In this document: positions 17,635 to 26,915 of the stretch, piece after piece
How positions within the stretch are numbered: position 1 is the first letter of the stretch
Layout of the letters: every line of letters begins with the position of its first letter
DNA from: Fimbriimonadaceae bacterium
GTDB lineage: Bacteria; Armatimonadota; Fimbriimonadia; Fimbriimonadales; Fimbriimonadaceae
DNA: 64,000 bases
Assembly (NCBI GenBank): GCA_019454125.1
Contig: CP075365.1
Location: 1,978,218-2,042,217, forward strand
Direction: 5' to 3'
The notes under the pieces: generated by a model
Told to the model about the DNA's origin: nothing
What the model saw: only the letters and a program-made list of their open reading frames with translations
The model's database searches: none
Made by a program: the position numbers and the translations under genes

Positions 17635-18546
17635 TCATCTCGGGCTGGGATCAGTGAGGGTGATCATCGTGGGCGCCCATCCCAGCCGCCCTAAAATCCC
17701 GAGGTAGTCCTCGGGCGTTGCGGTCTCGGGCCGCTTGCCCAGCAAGGTGAGAAGAACTCCTTCCATGACGTTTGTTGCGAAGGTCTCCCCGCCCATCACC
17801 GGCGTCGTCGCCACCACGCGCGCCACTCCGCACGAGCGGAGCCAGTCAAGGTCCGCCGAGCGGATGGTCTGGGTCAAGACCGTCTTCCCCGGCATCTGAT
17901 CCGGCGCGTAGCGCCGGATGTAGTGCCAGTCCCCGGCGACCACGGTCGCCCAATCGAACCACTTCTTGTGCTTGGGGGTGCGCTTTTCCTGCTTTTCGCC
18001 CGTCGGATAGAACCACTGGATCGGGAGTCTGGTCACGATCGGCAGCAGCACGTTCGCGAGCCGCTCCAGGGCTGAATAGCTGCGGATGGGGATCGGGAGG
18101 CCGAGGCCAAAGAGCAGGTCGCCATAAACGACCTTTGCGCCGCTCGCCTCCAACGCCTGCGCCATTCCGAACCGGTCTACTCCGCTCACGAGGAGGACGC
18201 GCTCGCGTGGCCAGTCGATCACTTCGGTCATGAGTTTCACCGCTTCCCGTTCGAGCGTGTGCTTGAGCCCGCTGCCATCCACCACCGGGGTCGTCTTCGC
18301 CCCCGAGACCAGGTCTTGAACCTCGCGAAAGGCGTAGCGCTTCTCGCCCGAGACGAGCCAGATGTCCGCCCCGCCGACGCCGAGGGCGTCCACCTTGCCG
18401 TCGAGCTCGCGGAAAAGGGCGCGGAAGCGCTCGCGGTCCCCGTTCGTGCCGATCCTCTCGATGAGGAACGGCTCGCCCAGGATCTCGGTCTCGAAGGACT
18501 TGTCCCGTTTGCTTGTGCCCAGGCTGACGGAAACGACGCGGTGCAT
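17635..18546 (-). CDS. Conserved protein of the family annotated as quinate 5-dehydrogenase
   Basis: A 303-residue cytoplasmic protein starting MHRVVSVSLGTSKRDK, with IERIGTNGDRERF, LDGKVDALGVGGADIWL and TTPVVDGSGLKHTLERE. This pattern matches a family found in Thermus, Deinococcus and Firmicutes that is usually labelled quinate 5-dehydrogenase, though I know of no experiment supporting that activity. A central segment LVSGVDRFGMAQALEASGAKVVYGD is Rossmann-like. It starts 4 nt after the ridA stop and is probably co-transcribed with it. The longer upstream frame is rejected because it lies inside ridA. Confidence 0.65.
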   Translation of the reverse strand: MHRVVSVSLGTSKRDKSFETEILGEPFLIERIGTNGDRERFRALFRELDGKVDALGVGGADIWLVSGEKRYAFREVQDLVSGAKTTPVVDGSGLKHTLEREAVKLMTEVIDWPRERVLLVSGVDRFGMAQALEASGAKVVYGDLLFGLGLPIPIRSYSALERLANVLLPIVTRLPIQWFYPTGEKQEKRTPKHKKWFDWATVVAGDWHYIRRYAPDQMPGKTVLTQTIRSADLDWLRSCGVARVVATTPVMGGETFATNVMEGVLLTLLGKRPETATPEDYLGILGRLGWAPTMITLTDPSPR

Positions 18547-18550
18547 CCGG

Positions 18551-18931
18551 CTAATAGACGGCGATGCCTTCGATCTCGACGTCGACGCCCTTGGGCAAGC
18601 CCGCCACCGCCACGGTCGAGCGGGCCGGCGGGTTTCCTTCGAAGAGACCCCCATAGACCTCGTTCACGGTCGCGAAGTGGTCCATCGAGGAGAGGAAAAT
18701 CGTGGTCTTCACGAGGTTGGCGGGGCCGAGGCCCGCCGCGGCGAGGAGCGCGCGCATGTTCGCCACCACCTGCTGGGTCTGCTCCCTAACGTCCCCTTGC
18801 ACAAGAGACCCGTCCGGCTTTAACGGGATCTGCCCGCTCATAAAGAGGAGGCGGCCCTCACTCGAGATGGCCTGGCTATAGGGGCCGATCGCGGCAGGGG
18901 CGTCGGGAGTCGAGATCACTTCGCGCGTCAC
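18551..18931 (-). CDS. ridA: RidA family reactive enamine/imine deaminase
   Basis: RidA hydrolyses reactive 2-aminoacrylate and related enamines made by PLP enzymes. The 126-residue product has the full family pattern: PAAIGPYSQAI near the start, LFMSGQIPL, NMRALLAAAGL, VKTTIFLSSMDHFATVNEVY, and NPPARSTVAVAGLPKGVDVEIEGIA. The last includes the arginine that binds the substrate carboxylate. The start is GTG. A TAATTT sequence lies 6 nt upstream, but its first three bases are the stop codon of the preceding gene, so it may not be a promoter. Confidence 0.95.
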   Translation of the reverse strand: MTREVISTPDAPAAIGPYSQAISSEGRLLFMSGQIPLKPDGSLVQGDVREQTQQVVANMRALLAAAGLGPANLVKTTIFLSSMDHFATVNEVYGGLFEGNPPARSTVAVAGLPKGVDVEIEGIAVY

Positions 18932-18940
18932 GCGCGCAAA

Positions 18941-19405
18941 TTACCTGCTGTCAGTCGGCGGCATATAGGATGGCCGCCCGGAGTTCTGCCCGGGATACGC
19001 TTCGGGGCGGTAACTGTCCGTGCCGTTAAGGGGAGCGTACTGCTTGATCACGGGCGAGGTCTCTTCGAGCGCGGGCGGATTGACCGGCCCGCTGGAGGAG
19101 ACGCCCGGTTGCGGCGTGCGTGCCGTGGTCGGCGACCTCTCGTCACCTGGCTCGGCGGAAAGGTCAGGACCCTCGAAGGGCATGGGGGGCAGGCCGGCTT
19201 CGGCCCCTTGCGGCCTGGTCGGCGTGCCGAGCTGCTGCCGGCGGATCTTGTCGAACTCGCTTGGGCGCGACATGGCCTCAAAGCCGCCGCTCGCGACCCA
19301 GATGATCAACGCGATCACGAACGCGCCAAGCACGAAGGTGCCGATCCAAAGCAGCCCCTTCACGTTCACCACCGGTTGCAGGTCGTCCGTCTCGTTGTGC
19401 GCCAT
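18941..19405 (-). CDS. Single-span membrane protein with Pro-rich tail (unrecognised)
   Basis: A 154-residue protein with a 24-residue cytoplasmic N-terminus, one hydrophobic span near residues 20-42 (GLLWIGTFVLGAFVIALIIW), and an extracytoplasmic Pro/Ser/Thr-rich, probably disordered tail. It lies where fliL or flbD would follow flgE in many flagellar operons, but I see neither family in it. A hairpin separates it from flgE. TATAAG ends 9 nt before the ATG at 19405, which favours that ATG over the GTG at 19435. Function unknown. Confidence 0.65.
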   Translation of the reverse strand: MAHNETDDLQPVVNVKGLLWIGTFVLGAFVIALIIWVASGGFEAMSRPSEFDKIRRQQLGTPTRPQGAEAGLPPMPFEGPDLSAEPGDERSPTTARTPQPGVSSSGPVNPPALEETSPVIKQYAPLNGTDSYRPEAYPGQNSGRPSYMPPTDSR

Positions 19406-19446
19406 CGCCTTACCCTTATATTCGTCAGGATTCACCGAACCAGAGC

Positions 19447-19466
19447 CCCGCGCCGTGGGGCGCGGG
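19447..19466 (-). terminator. Hairpin after flgE
   Basis: An 8-bp perfect stem CCCGCGCC / GGCGCGGG with a 4-nt loop lies about 20 nt after the flgE stop on the minus strand. The following bases (GCTCTGGTTC) give only a poor U-tract. It could end or attenuate the flagellar transcript before the 154-residue membrane protein. Confidence 0.4.
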
Positions 19467-19484
19467 ACTTTAGGCTGAGGAAGC

Positions 19485-20741
19485 TTAGCGCTTCATATTG
19501 ATCAGGTCTTGCAGCATTTCGTCGACCGTCGTGACCACGCGAGTGTTCGCCTGGAACCCGCGCTGGGTGACGATGAGGTCCGTGAACTCGTTACCGATGT
19601 CCACGTTCGACTGCTCCAAGAAGCCCGCGTTGACCGACCCGCGGCCGCCCGAGCTCGGGGTCCCGATTACGGGAATGCCGGAGTTGTCGGTGTTGCGCCA
19701 GAGGTTGCTGCCCGTCCGCTCGAGGCCGTTCGCGTTCGGGAAGATCGCCATGGAGATCTGGCCGAGCGGCCGCGTCAAGCCGTTCGTGTAAAGGCCCGTG
19801 ATGACCCCGTTCGGGCCGAGCGAGAACGCTGAGAGCGAGCCAGGCGCAAAGCCGTTCTGACTGCTCATCTGGACTTGCATGTCCGAGGCGCGCTGATAGA
19901 CCTCGCTGAAGTTCAGGTCGATGTTGAAGTTCGGGACACCGGAACCAGAAGGCGGAGAGACCGTGATGGCGCCCGGGCTGCCGGTCAGCATCGTGCCGCT
20001 CGAGGGGTCAAACGTGAGGGTCCCCGATCCGCTGACGGTGGTGCCGTTCGAGCCCGCGACCGTCCAGTCCCACTCGTTGGGGTTGGAGCTCGACTCCGTC
20101 AGGGTAAGCGTCAAGAGGTGCTCTGTGCCGAGCGTGTCGAAAACGCGCATCGTGAGCTGGGTGGACTGCGCACCAGCCTGGGTGAAAACGCGGGAGTCCA
20201 GGTTGCCCGCAAGGTCGACCTGGGTCGTCACCTGGACGGCAGTGCGCGCACCGATCGGGATGCGGAGCGCGGAAGCGGGGCCGATCGGCGCGTTCGTGTC
20301 GATGTCGCCCGTCGCCTGGTCTGCGGTCCAGCCCATCATGCGCTCGCCGGTGGCCCGGTGCACGATGTCGCCGTTCGCGTCGAGGTCAAAGGCACCGTCC
20401 CTCGAATAGGCGAGACGGTCGCCGTTCGAGACGACGAAGAAGCCGTTGCCCTGGATGGCGAAGTCGGTCGGTCGGTTCGTCGCGTTCAAGGAGCCTTGCT
20501 CGTTGCTGACGTCCGTGCCGGCGACCAAGACGCCGAGGCCGAACTGGACGGGGTTGGTACCGCCGAGACCGCTCGTGGGCCGCGAGGCGCCTCGGATGGT
20601 CTGGGCGAGCATGTCTTGGAACGTGACCCGGCTGCCCTTGTAGGCGGTCGTGTTGACGTTGGCAAGGTTATTGCCAATGATGTTCATGCGCGTTTGTTGC
20701 GCTTTAATGCTGGCGACGCCAGCAAGCATGGCTTGGAGCAT
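19485..20741 (-). CDS. flgE: Flagellar hook protein FlgE
   Basis: FlgE polymerises into the flagellar hook, the flexible joint between rod and filament. The 418-residue product has the N-terminal rod/hook motif IIGNNLANVNTTAYKGSRVTF, GNGFFVV with YSRDGAFDLDANGDIV, and the C-terminal flagellar helix GFLEQSNVDIGNEFTDLIVTQRGFQAN ending TTVDEMLQDLINMKR. The middle Ser/Gly/Thr-rich region corresponds to the exposed hook domain. It follows flgD and TIGR02530, the usual hook-gene order. Confidence 0.95.
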   Translation of the reverse strand: MLQAMLAGVASIKAQQTRMNIIGNNLANVNTTAYKGSRVTFQDMLAQTIRGASRPTSGLGGTNPVQFGLGVLVAGTDVSNEQGSLNATNRPTDFAIQGNGFFVVSNGDRLAYSRDGAFDLDANGDIVHRATGERMMGWTADQATGDIDTNAPIGPASALRIPIGARTAVQVTTQVDLAGNLDSRVFTQAGAQSTQLTMRVFDTLGTEHLLTLTLTESSSNPNEWDWTVAGSNGTTVSGSGTLTFDPSSGTMLTGSPGAITVSPPSGSGVPNFNIDLNFSEVYQRASDMQVQMSSQNGFAPGSLSAFSLGPNGVITGLYTNGLTRPLGQISMAIFPNANGLERTGSNLWRNTDNSGIPVIGTPSSGGRGSVNAGFLEQSNVDIGNEFTDLIVTQRGFQANTRVVTTVDEMLQDLINMKR

Positions 20742-20854
20742 GGCTAGTTCTCGATAAGGTTGCTTTGCGAACTTGCCGGCCTTTCTGCTCCGGCCCTCTC
20801 GGGCCAGTCCACTTCCAAGACCAGGTGTCGTCCGCGGTCGGGGCCGTTCTCGCC

Positions 20855-21220
20855 TCAGGCGATCACGGCGCTGTCGATGTTCGTGAACACGTTCTCCTTC
20901 AACCGTTCCCGGTCGACGGCCGTGATCACCGTGCGGTTCTTGACGCTCACCACGAGGGCGACGTCGTCCACCATGACAAGGGCGTCGCGGGCGCCTTTCT
21001 CAGCCGCCTTGTCGACGCCGTTGAGCACACGCTCCCAGGCGCGTTCGTCCAACTGGATGTCCCGGCTCTGCAACCGGGTCCGTGCGTGGCCGCTCAGCTT
21101 CAGCTTGTCGGATAAGAAGGCGTCGAACTCGCCGACCGACGGCTTTTCACACGGCTTCTTCGGAGTCTGCTGAGACTGAAGGAGCCGCTGGACGCTTGCG
21201 TTTTGGATGGGTGCGCTCAT
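20855..21220 (-). CDS. Flagellar operon protein, TIGR02530 family
   Basis: A 121-residue protein matching the small flagellar family TIGR02530 found between flgD and flgE in Firmicutes and other phyla. Diagnostic segments are KLSGHARTRLQSRDIQLDE, VDKAAEKGARDALVMVDDVALVVSVKNRTVITAVD (here described in two pieces) and NVFTNIDSAVI at the C-terminus. Its molecular role is not established. It starts 3 nt after the flgD stop. The 113 nt before flgE contain a short GGCCC/GGGCC hairpin that might tune hook expression. Confidence 0.85.
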   Translation of the reverse strand: MSAPIQNASVQRLLQSQQTPKKPCEKPSVGEFDAFLSDKLKLSGHARTRLQSRDIQLDERAWERVLNGVDKAAEKGARDALVMVDDVALVVSVKNRTVITAVDRERLKENVFTNIDSAVIA

Positions 21221-21223
21221 GGG

Positions 21224-21646
21224 TCAGGACTTGATCTGTTGGATGTTGGAGAGCTTGACGTCGACAAGGCCGCCGTTCTCTTCGCGGAGCGTGATGATCC
21301 GCTCCCCGTCTCGAATAGAAACGGTCTCCACCTTGCCGGTCACGACCGAGGACTTGCCGGTCGACCCGTCCGTCATCGGGCGGACGGCAGTCACCGTCTT
21401 TCCGATCAGGGCGGCGGCCTGGCTCATCTCCAGCGAAGACTGGAGCGACCCCATGCCTTGCACCTGGCCGAGCTGGGCCATCTGGGCGAAAAAGTCACGG
21501 TCGTTCATGGGCTCCAACGGGTTCTGGTTGGCCAGCTGGACCGTCAGGAGCCGCATAAACGCGGACATGTCGAGTTCGTTCTTCTTGGCCTTCGGGGCAC
21601 CTTGCCCGAAGTATTGGAAGGCGGTTTGCAGGTTGATGGATTCCAT
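21224..21646 (-). CDS. flgD: Flagellar hook assembly (capping) protein FlgD
   Basis: FlgD forms the transient cap that guides FlgE polymerisation. The 140-residue protein has the conserved N-terminal export/assembly motif FMRLLTVQLANQNPLEPMNDRDFFAQMAQ followed by ALIGKTVTAV and a small beta domain (GKVETVSIRDGE, DVKLSNIQQI). It is near the short end for the family, lacking much of the Ig-like C-terminal part. It follows fliK by 8 nt, and the order fliK-flgD-TIGR02530-flgE is classical. Confidence 0.92.
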   Translation of the reverse strand: MESINLQTAFQYFGQGAPKAKKNELDMSAFMRLLTVQLANQNPLEPMNDRDFFAQMAQLGQVQGMGSLQSSLEMSQAAALIGKTVTAVRPMTDGSTGKSSVVTGKVETVSIRDGERIITLREENGGLVDVKLSNIQQIKS

Positions 21647-21654
21647 GGGGTTTC

Positions 21655-23538
21655 CTAAGCGGCTAAATCGAGCGCGTTGGTGGTGAAGGGGTCGCGCGGG
21701 GTCAGCTCGGGCGTCTCGGCCTGGCGGGGACCGGTGAAGGCCGCGGCCAGCTGCGCTGACCGGACCGCTTCCGCGTGGGCACCCATGTAGTTGGCGGCCT
21801 GGCCGCCCGCTTGGCCCTGGTCGGCTCCCACGTTGAACGAGTTCAGGGTCATGCCCCGGTTCTCGATCTGTTGGAAGAGCTCGGTGCGGCCCGCCTGCAG
21901 AGCCTGGCGCACTCCTTCGTGGGTCGCCTTGACCTCGGCGTCCACCCGGTTGCCCAGGGAGGTCACGGAGAGCGTGATCGAGCCCAGGTCCGCGGGATCC
22001 AGCCGGACCACGACTTCGCCCGCCTGGCGAGCCGTGATCAGGGTCTGCACCCGGTCAGCGAGCTGGCGGAGCACAGAACTCGCCTGGCTTGCAGAGAGCG
22101 TGTTCGTCGCGGAGGGGGATGGCTTAGCGCTCTGCGCGGCCGCCTTCGGCGTGACCGTGACGTGCGGCGCCGTGTCAGAAGGAGCCTGGTGGACCGCCGA
22201 CGCCTTCGGCTGGGCAGCGGTGGCCCTCGGCGCGGTCTCATCCGCTTCGAGTTCCTTCGCGTTCGGGGCCGGTTTGCTTCCCTGCGTCAGCTCGCCAAGC
22301 TCTTCTTGCTTGGCAACGGCGACGGGGGTGGCGGGCTGAGCCTTCGGCTGCGGCTCGTCAAGCTTGCCGATCCCGACCTCCTTCACCGGGGCCGCACTGA
22401 AGCCGACCGGCTTCGTGGCGGGCGCAGGCACGTCCTTCGGCTTCACCGGTTCGGTACTGCCCGCGTTCGGCGCGGGCGTCTGCCCGGCTTTCGTCTTGGG
22501 CGTCTCGACACGCGGCATCGGGTCGCCGCCCGATTGCCGTCGCTCGGTGCGAGCGTTGGGGCTGGGGGCCGAATCGGTCGCGTTCTGGTTGGAAGTCGCG
22601 TGGGTGACGGGCTGCTCGGGGTCCTCGGTCCGGACCGTTCCGGCGGTGGTCTTCGGCAGGTCGACCGGGGGCGCGCCCGGATTTTCGACGACGTGGATCG
22701 CGTGGGGTTGCGGCGTCGGCGAGGTCTCCGCCTTCGGCGCAGGGCTGTTCGAGCCCGTCTTGCTCGCCACGATCTGCGGGCGGAGCGCCCTCACGAGGTC
22801 GCCGTCAAGCTCTTGGTCCGCATGCGGCAGGGGCAAAGGGCCCTGACCGGGGAGCGGCTCGTGACGACGCCCGTTCGCGGACGGGTCAGGCACCGAGTCC
22901 GGGTCCGTCCCCGGATTGGGGCCAGGGTTCGGATTGGCGACATTGTCAGGGGTCGGCCCGGGTTTCGGATTCGGGACCTCGGTGACCCCGTTGGCCGACG
23001 GCTTTGGAGTCGGATACGGCAGGTCGCCGTTCGCTTTGGGCTTCGGCACGACGACTCGGCGGCCCAGGTCGATGACCTCTGAAGCGCGGGCGTCCGCATG
23101 CGGAAGCGGAAGCGACGAAGCCAGCGTTTCGCGCTGGGCGGCCGAAATCGGCAGCTGTTCGATCGCCGCCCTCAGGCTCTGTGCGTTCGGCACAGGGGTG
23201 GGACCCTCCGCCTTCGGCGAAGGCGTCCAGAGCCCGATTTGCACCAGGCTCGCCTGGAGCGCCGCCGGGTTGGGCGGCAAGGTCACCGCCTTCAGAGCGG
23301 CCTTGACCTCGGGATCTTGCAAGTCGATGGCCAAGGCGTCGTCACCGAGCGCCTGGGTCTTCGACTGGGACAGGACCATCAGGTCGTAGAGGTTTTGGGG
23401 CGCTTGCTCGGCAGCGGCCCGGGGGGTCGCCGAAGGCGCCGGATCCGCGCTCGTCCCGGCGGAAGGGCGTGGCAGAGCCTGGTTGGCCTTCCACTCGGCT
23501 GCGGTTCGACTTGGTACGGTTGCGGCTAGGATGTCCAT
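21655..23538 (-). CDS. fliK: Flagellar hook-length control protein FliK
   Basis: FliK is the secreted molecular ruler that sets hook length and switches export specificity. The 627-residue protein is mostly a long Pro/Ala/Asn/Lys-rich disordered ruler (about residues 20-460) with many PNPGPNP- and PKA-like units. The conserved C-terminal domain has LADRVQTLITARQ, EVVVRLDPADLGSITLSV and VDAEVKATHEGVRQALQ. Residues near the C-terminus are also unstructured. The ATG has a GGAG ribosome-binding site 8 nt upstream. It is the first gene of the hook block, facing the divergent gene at 23742. Confidence 0.88.
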   Translation of the reverse strand: MDILAATVPSRTAAEWKANQALPRPSAGTSADPAPSATPRAAAEQAPQNLYDLMVLSQSKTQALGDDALAIDLQDPEVKAALKAVTLPPNPAALQASLVQIGLWTPSPKAEGPTPVPNAQSLRAAIEQLPISAAQRETLASSLPLPHADARASEVIDLGRRVVVPKPKANGDLPYPTPKPSANGVTEVPNPKPGPTPDNVANPNPGPNPGTDPDSVPDPSANGRRHEPLPGQGPLPLPHADQELDGDLVRALRPQIVASKTGSNSPAPKAETSPTPQPHAIHVVENPGAPPVDLPKTTAGTVRTEDPEQPVTHATSNQNATDSAPSPNARTERRQSGGDPMPRVETPKTKAGQTPAPNAGSTEPVKPKDVPAPATKPVGFSAAPVKEVGIGKLDEPQPKAQPATPVAVAKQEELGELTQGSKPAPNAKELEADETAPRATAAQPKASAVHQAPSDTAPHVTVTPKAAAQSAKPSPSATNTLSASQASSVLRQLADRVQTLITARQAGEVVVRLDPADLGSITLSVTSLGNRVDAEVKATHEGVRQALQAGRTELFQQIENRGMTLNSFNVGADQGQAGGQAANYMGAHAEAVRSAQLAAAFTGPRQAETPELTPRDPFTTNALDLAA

Positions 23539-23741
23539 GACTCGCTCCTGTGAACGCTTACAGGAAATGGTCGGAAGAGTGAAAGCCAGAACTTAGGAGT
23601 CTTTGCCCGAATCAGCCCATTACTTCTGCCATACTGGCTCCGCAGGCGGCTCCGGGCATCCCGACCGGCGCACGATCTCGGCAAATATGCCTGGAGGTCG
23701 AACCGGGGGATCGGCCGCTCCCCGCATTTGCATGACCGTCC

Positions 23742-26700
23742 ATGCCTACTAGAAAGAAACCAGAAGTCGAAACGCCGACCGAAACCACCGCCAAAACGCG
23801 GTCTCGGCGCACCACCAAACCGGCCGAGCCGGAACCGACCCCGGCTGCGGAACCCCTAGAGGATAAGCCGAGGGCCGGTCGCAGGGGCCGGGCCGCCGCC
23901 AAGACCGCGCCGGAACCCGAGCCGGTCGAGGCTCCCGAGGCCGAGCCCGCCGCTCGGCGCACCCGAGCGAGAAAAGAAGTCGAAGCCCCCGTCGCCAACC
24001 CGGAGCCCCCGGTCGAAGAAAAGCCGGCGCGACGGGCCTCTTCGCGGCGCAAGAAGCCTGAGGAACCGTCCGCAACGCCGGAGCCCAAGGCCGAACCCGC
24101 CCGGGATGAGGACGCCAAACCCGTCAGACGAGCCCGTTCCACTTCTGAACGCAGGGACTCGGAGCCGGAGCTTGCCGACGCGATCCAGTGGAGGCCTCGG
24201 TCCCAAGAGCCCAGCGCCCCGAAGGAAGAGCCCGCCGAGGTCGTAGAGTCGGCCGCGGGCGAAGCCACGCTCGCTCCGCGCCGAAGCCGCACGAAGCGAC
24301 GCCGCGACCGACAGGAAGCACCCATCACGGCAGAGGTCGTGGCCAAGCCCACCCCCGCGCCCAAGCTTCAGGCTGCCCGGCCCAAGCGCGAGGCGCCCAA
24401 GCCCGAGGCGCCTAAGACGGAGACCCGCAAGAGGCGTGAACCGGTGCCGATCCCGGACGACGCGGCACGGGTCGTCTCCCGCGACGGCGTGCCCGTCATC
24501 GTGCGGCACAAGACCGTCTTCCCGCCCGTCTGCTTCTTCGCCTCGGCCCAGGACGAGTCGCACTTCGCCACCGTCCTCGAAGAGGTCAAGCTGGCTTCGG
24601 AGCAAGGAATCCACCTCTTCTCGCTCCTTGTGGAGCTTGAAGTGGACCGACGGGCGTCGAACGACGCGGTCGCCGCGGCGCTCTACCTCGTCAAGAAAGT
24701 CTCCGCGGTCGACCCAGAGGCCCAGATACTCCTTCGCACCGTCCTCGTCGCGCCGAGCGGGTGGGAAGACCGCTTTCCGCGGGCGCGGTACCTCTCGGAG
24801 GACGGCGGCGTCGCCGATCCGAGCATTTGCGACGACCAGTTTTGGGAGGAGGCCGAGACCTGCGTGCGCGACTTCGTCGCCAAGGTCAGCAAGCTCGACA
24901 CGGGCGGCAATGTCCTCGGTTTGCACCTGGAGCGCGGCGAGTGGTTCATCTCCTCGGCCAACGGCTACGACACCTCGATCGCCGCCCAGGAAGGCTTCCG
25001 AACGTGGCTCCGCCACCGGTACCGCGAGGACGCCGTCACCCTGCGCGCCTCCTGGTTCGACGGCCAAGTCCAGTTCGAGACGGTCGGCGTCCCCGAGGAG
25101 CAGGACCTGCGCCGGTCGGAGCACGCCTTCGTCCGCACCGACCGCAAGGCCCGACCCTGGGTGGACTACCACCTCTACCTCAGCGACTCGACCTGCGACC
25201 GGATCACCCAGCTTGCCTATACGGTCAAGGCCGCGAGCGAAGGGCGGTACCTGGTCGGCGTCAGCTACGGCTATACCTTCGAATGGTCGCACCCGCACAG
25301 CGGCCACCTCTCGCTCGGTAAGGTGCTGCGGTCCCCGGACATCGACTACATCGCGGGGCCTCCGAGTTATCGGAACCGGGAGCCGGGCGGAAGCGCCCCC
25401 TTCCCGGGCCCGATCGACTCCATCGCGCTGAACGGCAAGCTCTACATCAGCGAGGAGGATTTCAAGACCCCGATCAGCGGACGGCGCGAACCGGACGACT
25501 TCAACCCCGTGATGAAGACGCCGCAGGCCCTGGAGAGCGTCCACTGGCGGGGCATCGGCTCTGCCCTGGCCCACTGCGCCGGCATCTGTTGGATGGACAC
25601 CTGGGGCAACGGCTGGTTGAACTCGCTCGGCATCTGGGAGCGGGCGGGCCGCGCCACCACCGCCCTCACTTGGCGTCTGGCGGCCCCCTTCGAGGCCCCC
25701 GACGTCGCCGTCTTCATCGACGAGCGCTCGCTCGCCTACCTGATCGACCCGCTCGCCTTCGAAGCGCTCGTCCAGAACGTGCGCGAGTCGGTGCTCCGCT
25801 CCGGGCTGAGCGTCGGCTTCTACCTGCTCAGCGACCTCGCCCACCGCGAGAACTTCCCGGACTCGAAACTCTACGTCTTCACCAACGCATGGGACATACG
25901 CCCCGAAGTCCGCTCCGCCATTAAGACGCGCCTCCAACGTGACGGCAAGGTGCTCTTCTGGATGTACGCGGCGGGCCTCTTCGAAGGCGGCCGCGAGAGC
26001 CTGGAACGCGTCCGCGAGGTCACCGGAATCGCCCTCCGGCCGCAACCCTTCAACAGCAAGACGGGCACGACCATCCTCAATTTCCGCGATCCCCTTTGCC
26101 AGGGGTTGCCGGACAAGGCCATGACCGCAGGGGGTCAGCTCGAGCCGAGCTACTTCGCCATTCCCGAGGACGGCCGCGTCCTCGGCGAGTACAGCGCGAC
26201 CGGCCTGCCCAGCTTCGTCGTCCGCCATTTTGAAGAGAACTGGACGAGCGTCTTCCTTGGGGAGCCGATCGTATCGCCGGGGCTCTTCCGCGCGCTCGGC
26301 CAGCTTGCGGGCGCCCATGTTTGGAGTTTTGCCGACGACGTCGTGCACGTCCGGCCGCCGTTCCTCACCGTGCACTGCACGGGCACCGGGCTGCGCACCG
26401 TCGCCTTGCCCGAAAAGTGGGCGGCCTATTCGCTCAACACAGGCGAGTGGATGCCGACCGAATCGAACAGCCTACACTTCCACGCCCTCGACGGCGCCTC
26501 CCACTCCTTCGTGGTCGGCCTCCGGGGCGAGGTCGAGCACCTCATCGCGAACGACCCCGCCGAACTCCTGCGCATGGAGGTGCCGCCGCCCAAACGCGAC
26601 GACACCCTGCACTGGGAGGCCGTCAGCTTCGATATCGCGATCATGAAGCTCGACGAATGGGTGGAGGAGAGCTGGGGCGACGACCTGGCCGACGACCTTT

Positions 26701-26915
26701 TGCTGAAGCCTTCGTTGCTGGATCCCGAGGAGGAGCCGGACGAAGACGACGACGCGGGCGACGGCCGCCAACGGTCGCGAGGCCGAAGGAGGCGACGTCG
26801 CCGACGCGGCGTGAACGGCCACGGCAGCGAAGAGGTCGCCACGGCACGGCGCGAAGGAGCCGACCGGGCCCGGGACAGCGAGAGCATGAATGTCGTCTTC
26901 CGAAAGCGTGAGTAG
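23742..26915 (+). CDS. GH42-like glycoside hydrolase family protein with disordered charged tails
   Basis: A 1057-residue protein. Residues 1-240 are a disordered Lys/Pro/Glu/Arg-rich region with no signal peptide. Residues about 250-620 form a TIM-barrel resembling GH42 beta-galactosidases, with glutamates in HLERGEWF (near 396) and ISEEDF (near 569) as candidate acid/base and nucleophile. Residues 620-990 resemble the trimerisation and C-terminal domains. The end is an acidic stretch (EEEPDEDDD) then an Arg-rich tract (RSRGRRRRRRRRG). Substrate is unknown. The last 26 nt overlap era. The basic tails look more like those of RNA- or nucleic acid-binding proteins than of a hydrolase. Confidence 0.7.
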   Translation: MPTRKKPEVETPTETTAKTRSRRTTKPAEPEPTPAAEPLEDKPRAGRRGRAAAKTAPEPEPVEAPEAEPAARRTRARKEVEAPVANPEPPVEEKPARRASSRRKKPEEPSATPEPKAEPARDEDAKPVRRARSTSERRDSEPELADAIQWRPRSQEPSAPKEEPAEVVESAAGEATLAPRRSRTKRRRDRQEAPITAEVVAKPTPAPKLQAARPKREAPKPEAPKTETRKRREPVPIPDDAARVVSRDGVPVIVRHKTVFPPVCFFASAQDESHFATVLEEVKLASEQGIHLFSLLVELEVDRRASNDAVAAALYLVKKVSAVDPEAQILLRTVLVAPSGWEDRFPRARYLSEDGGVADPSICDDQFWEEAETCVRDFVAKVSKLDTGGNVLGLHLERGEWFISSANGYDTSIAAQEGFRTWLRHRYREDAVTLRASWFDGQVQFETVGVPEEQDLRRSEHAFVRTDRKARPWVDYHLYLSDSTCDRITQLAYTVKAASEGRYLVGVSYGYTFEWSHPHSGHLSLGKVLRSPDIDYIAGPPSYRNREPGGSAPFPGPIDSIALNGKLYISEEDFKTPISGRREPDDFNPVMKTPQALESVHWRGIGSALAHCAGICWMDTWGNGWLNSLGIWERAGRATTALTWRLAAPFEAPDVAVFIDERSLAYLIDPLAFEALVQNVRESVLRSGLSVGFYLLSDLAHRENFPDSKLYVFTNAWDIRPEVRSAIKTRLQRDGKVLFWMYAAGLFEGGRESLERVREVTGIALRPQPFNSKTGTTILNFRDPLCQGLPDKAMTAGGQLEPSYFAIPEDGRVLGEYSATGLPSFVVRHFEENWTSVFLGEPIVSPGLFRALGQLAGAHVWSFADDVVHVRPPFLTVHCTGTGLRTVALPEKWAAYSLNTGEWMPTESNSLHFHALDGASHSFVVGLRGEVEHLIANDPAELLRMEVPPPKRDDTLHWEAVSFDIAIMKLDEWVEESWGDDLADDLLLKPSLLDPEEEPDEDDDAGDGRQRSRGRRRRRRRRGVNGHGSEEVATARREGADRARDSESMNVVFRKRE

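Noticed and set aside
18941-19405. Assignment of the 154-residue membrane protein as FliL or FlbD because it follows flgE.
   Set aside because: It has one span and a Pro-rich tail but none of the FliL periplasmic domain or FlbD residues; position alone is not enough.
23856-26375. 839-codon open frame on the minus strand opposite the GH42-like gene.
   Set aside because: No domain or plausible composition; codon use and domain content support the plus-strand gene.
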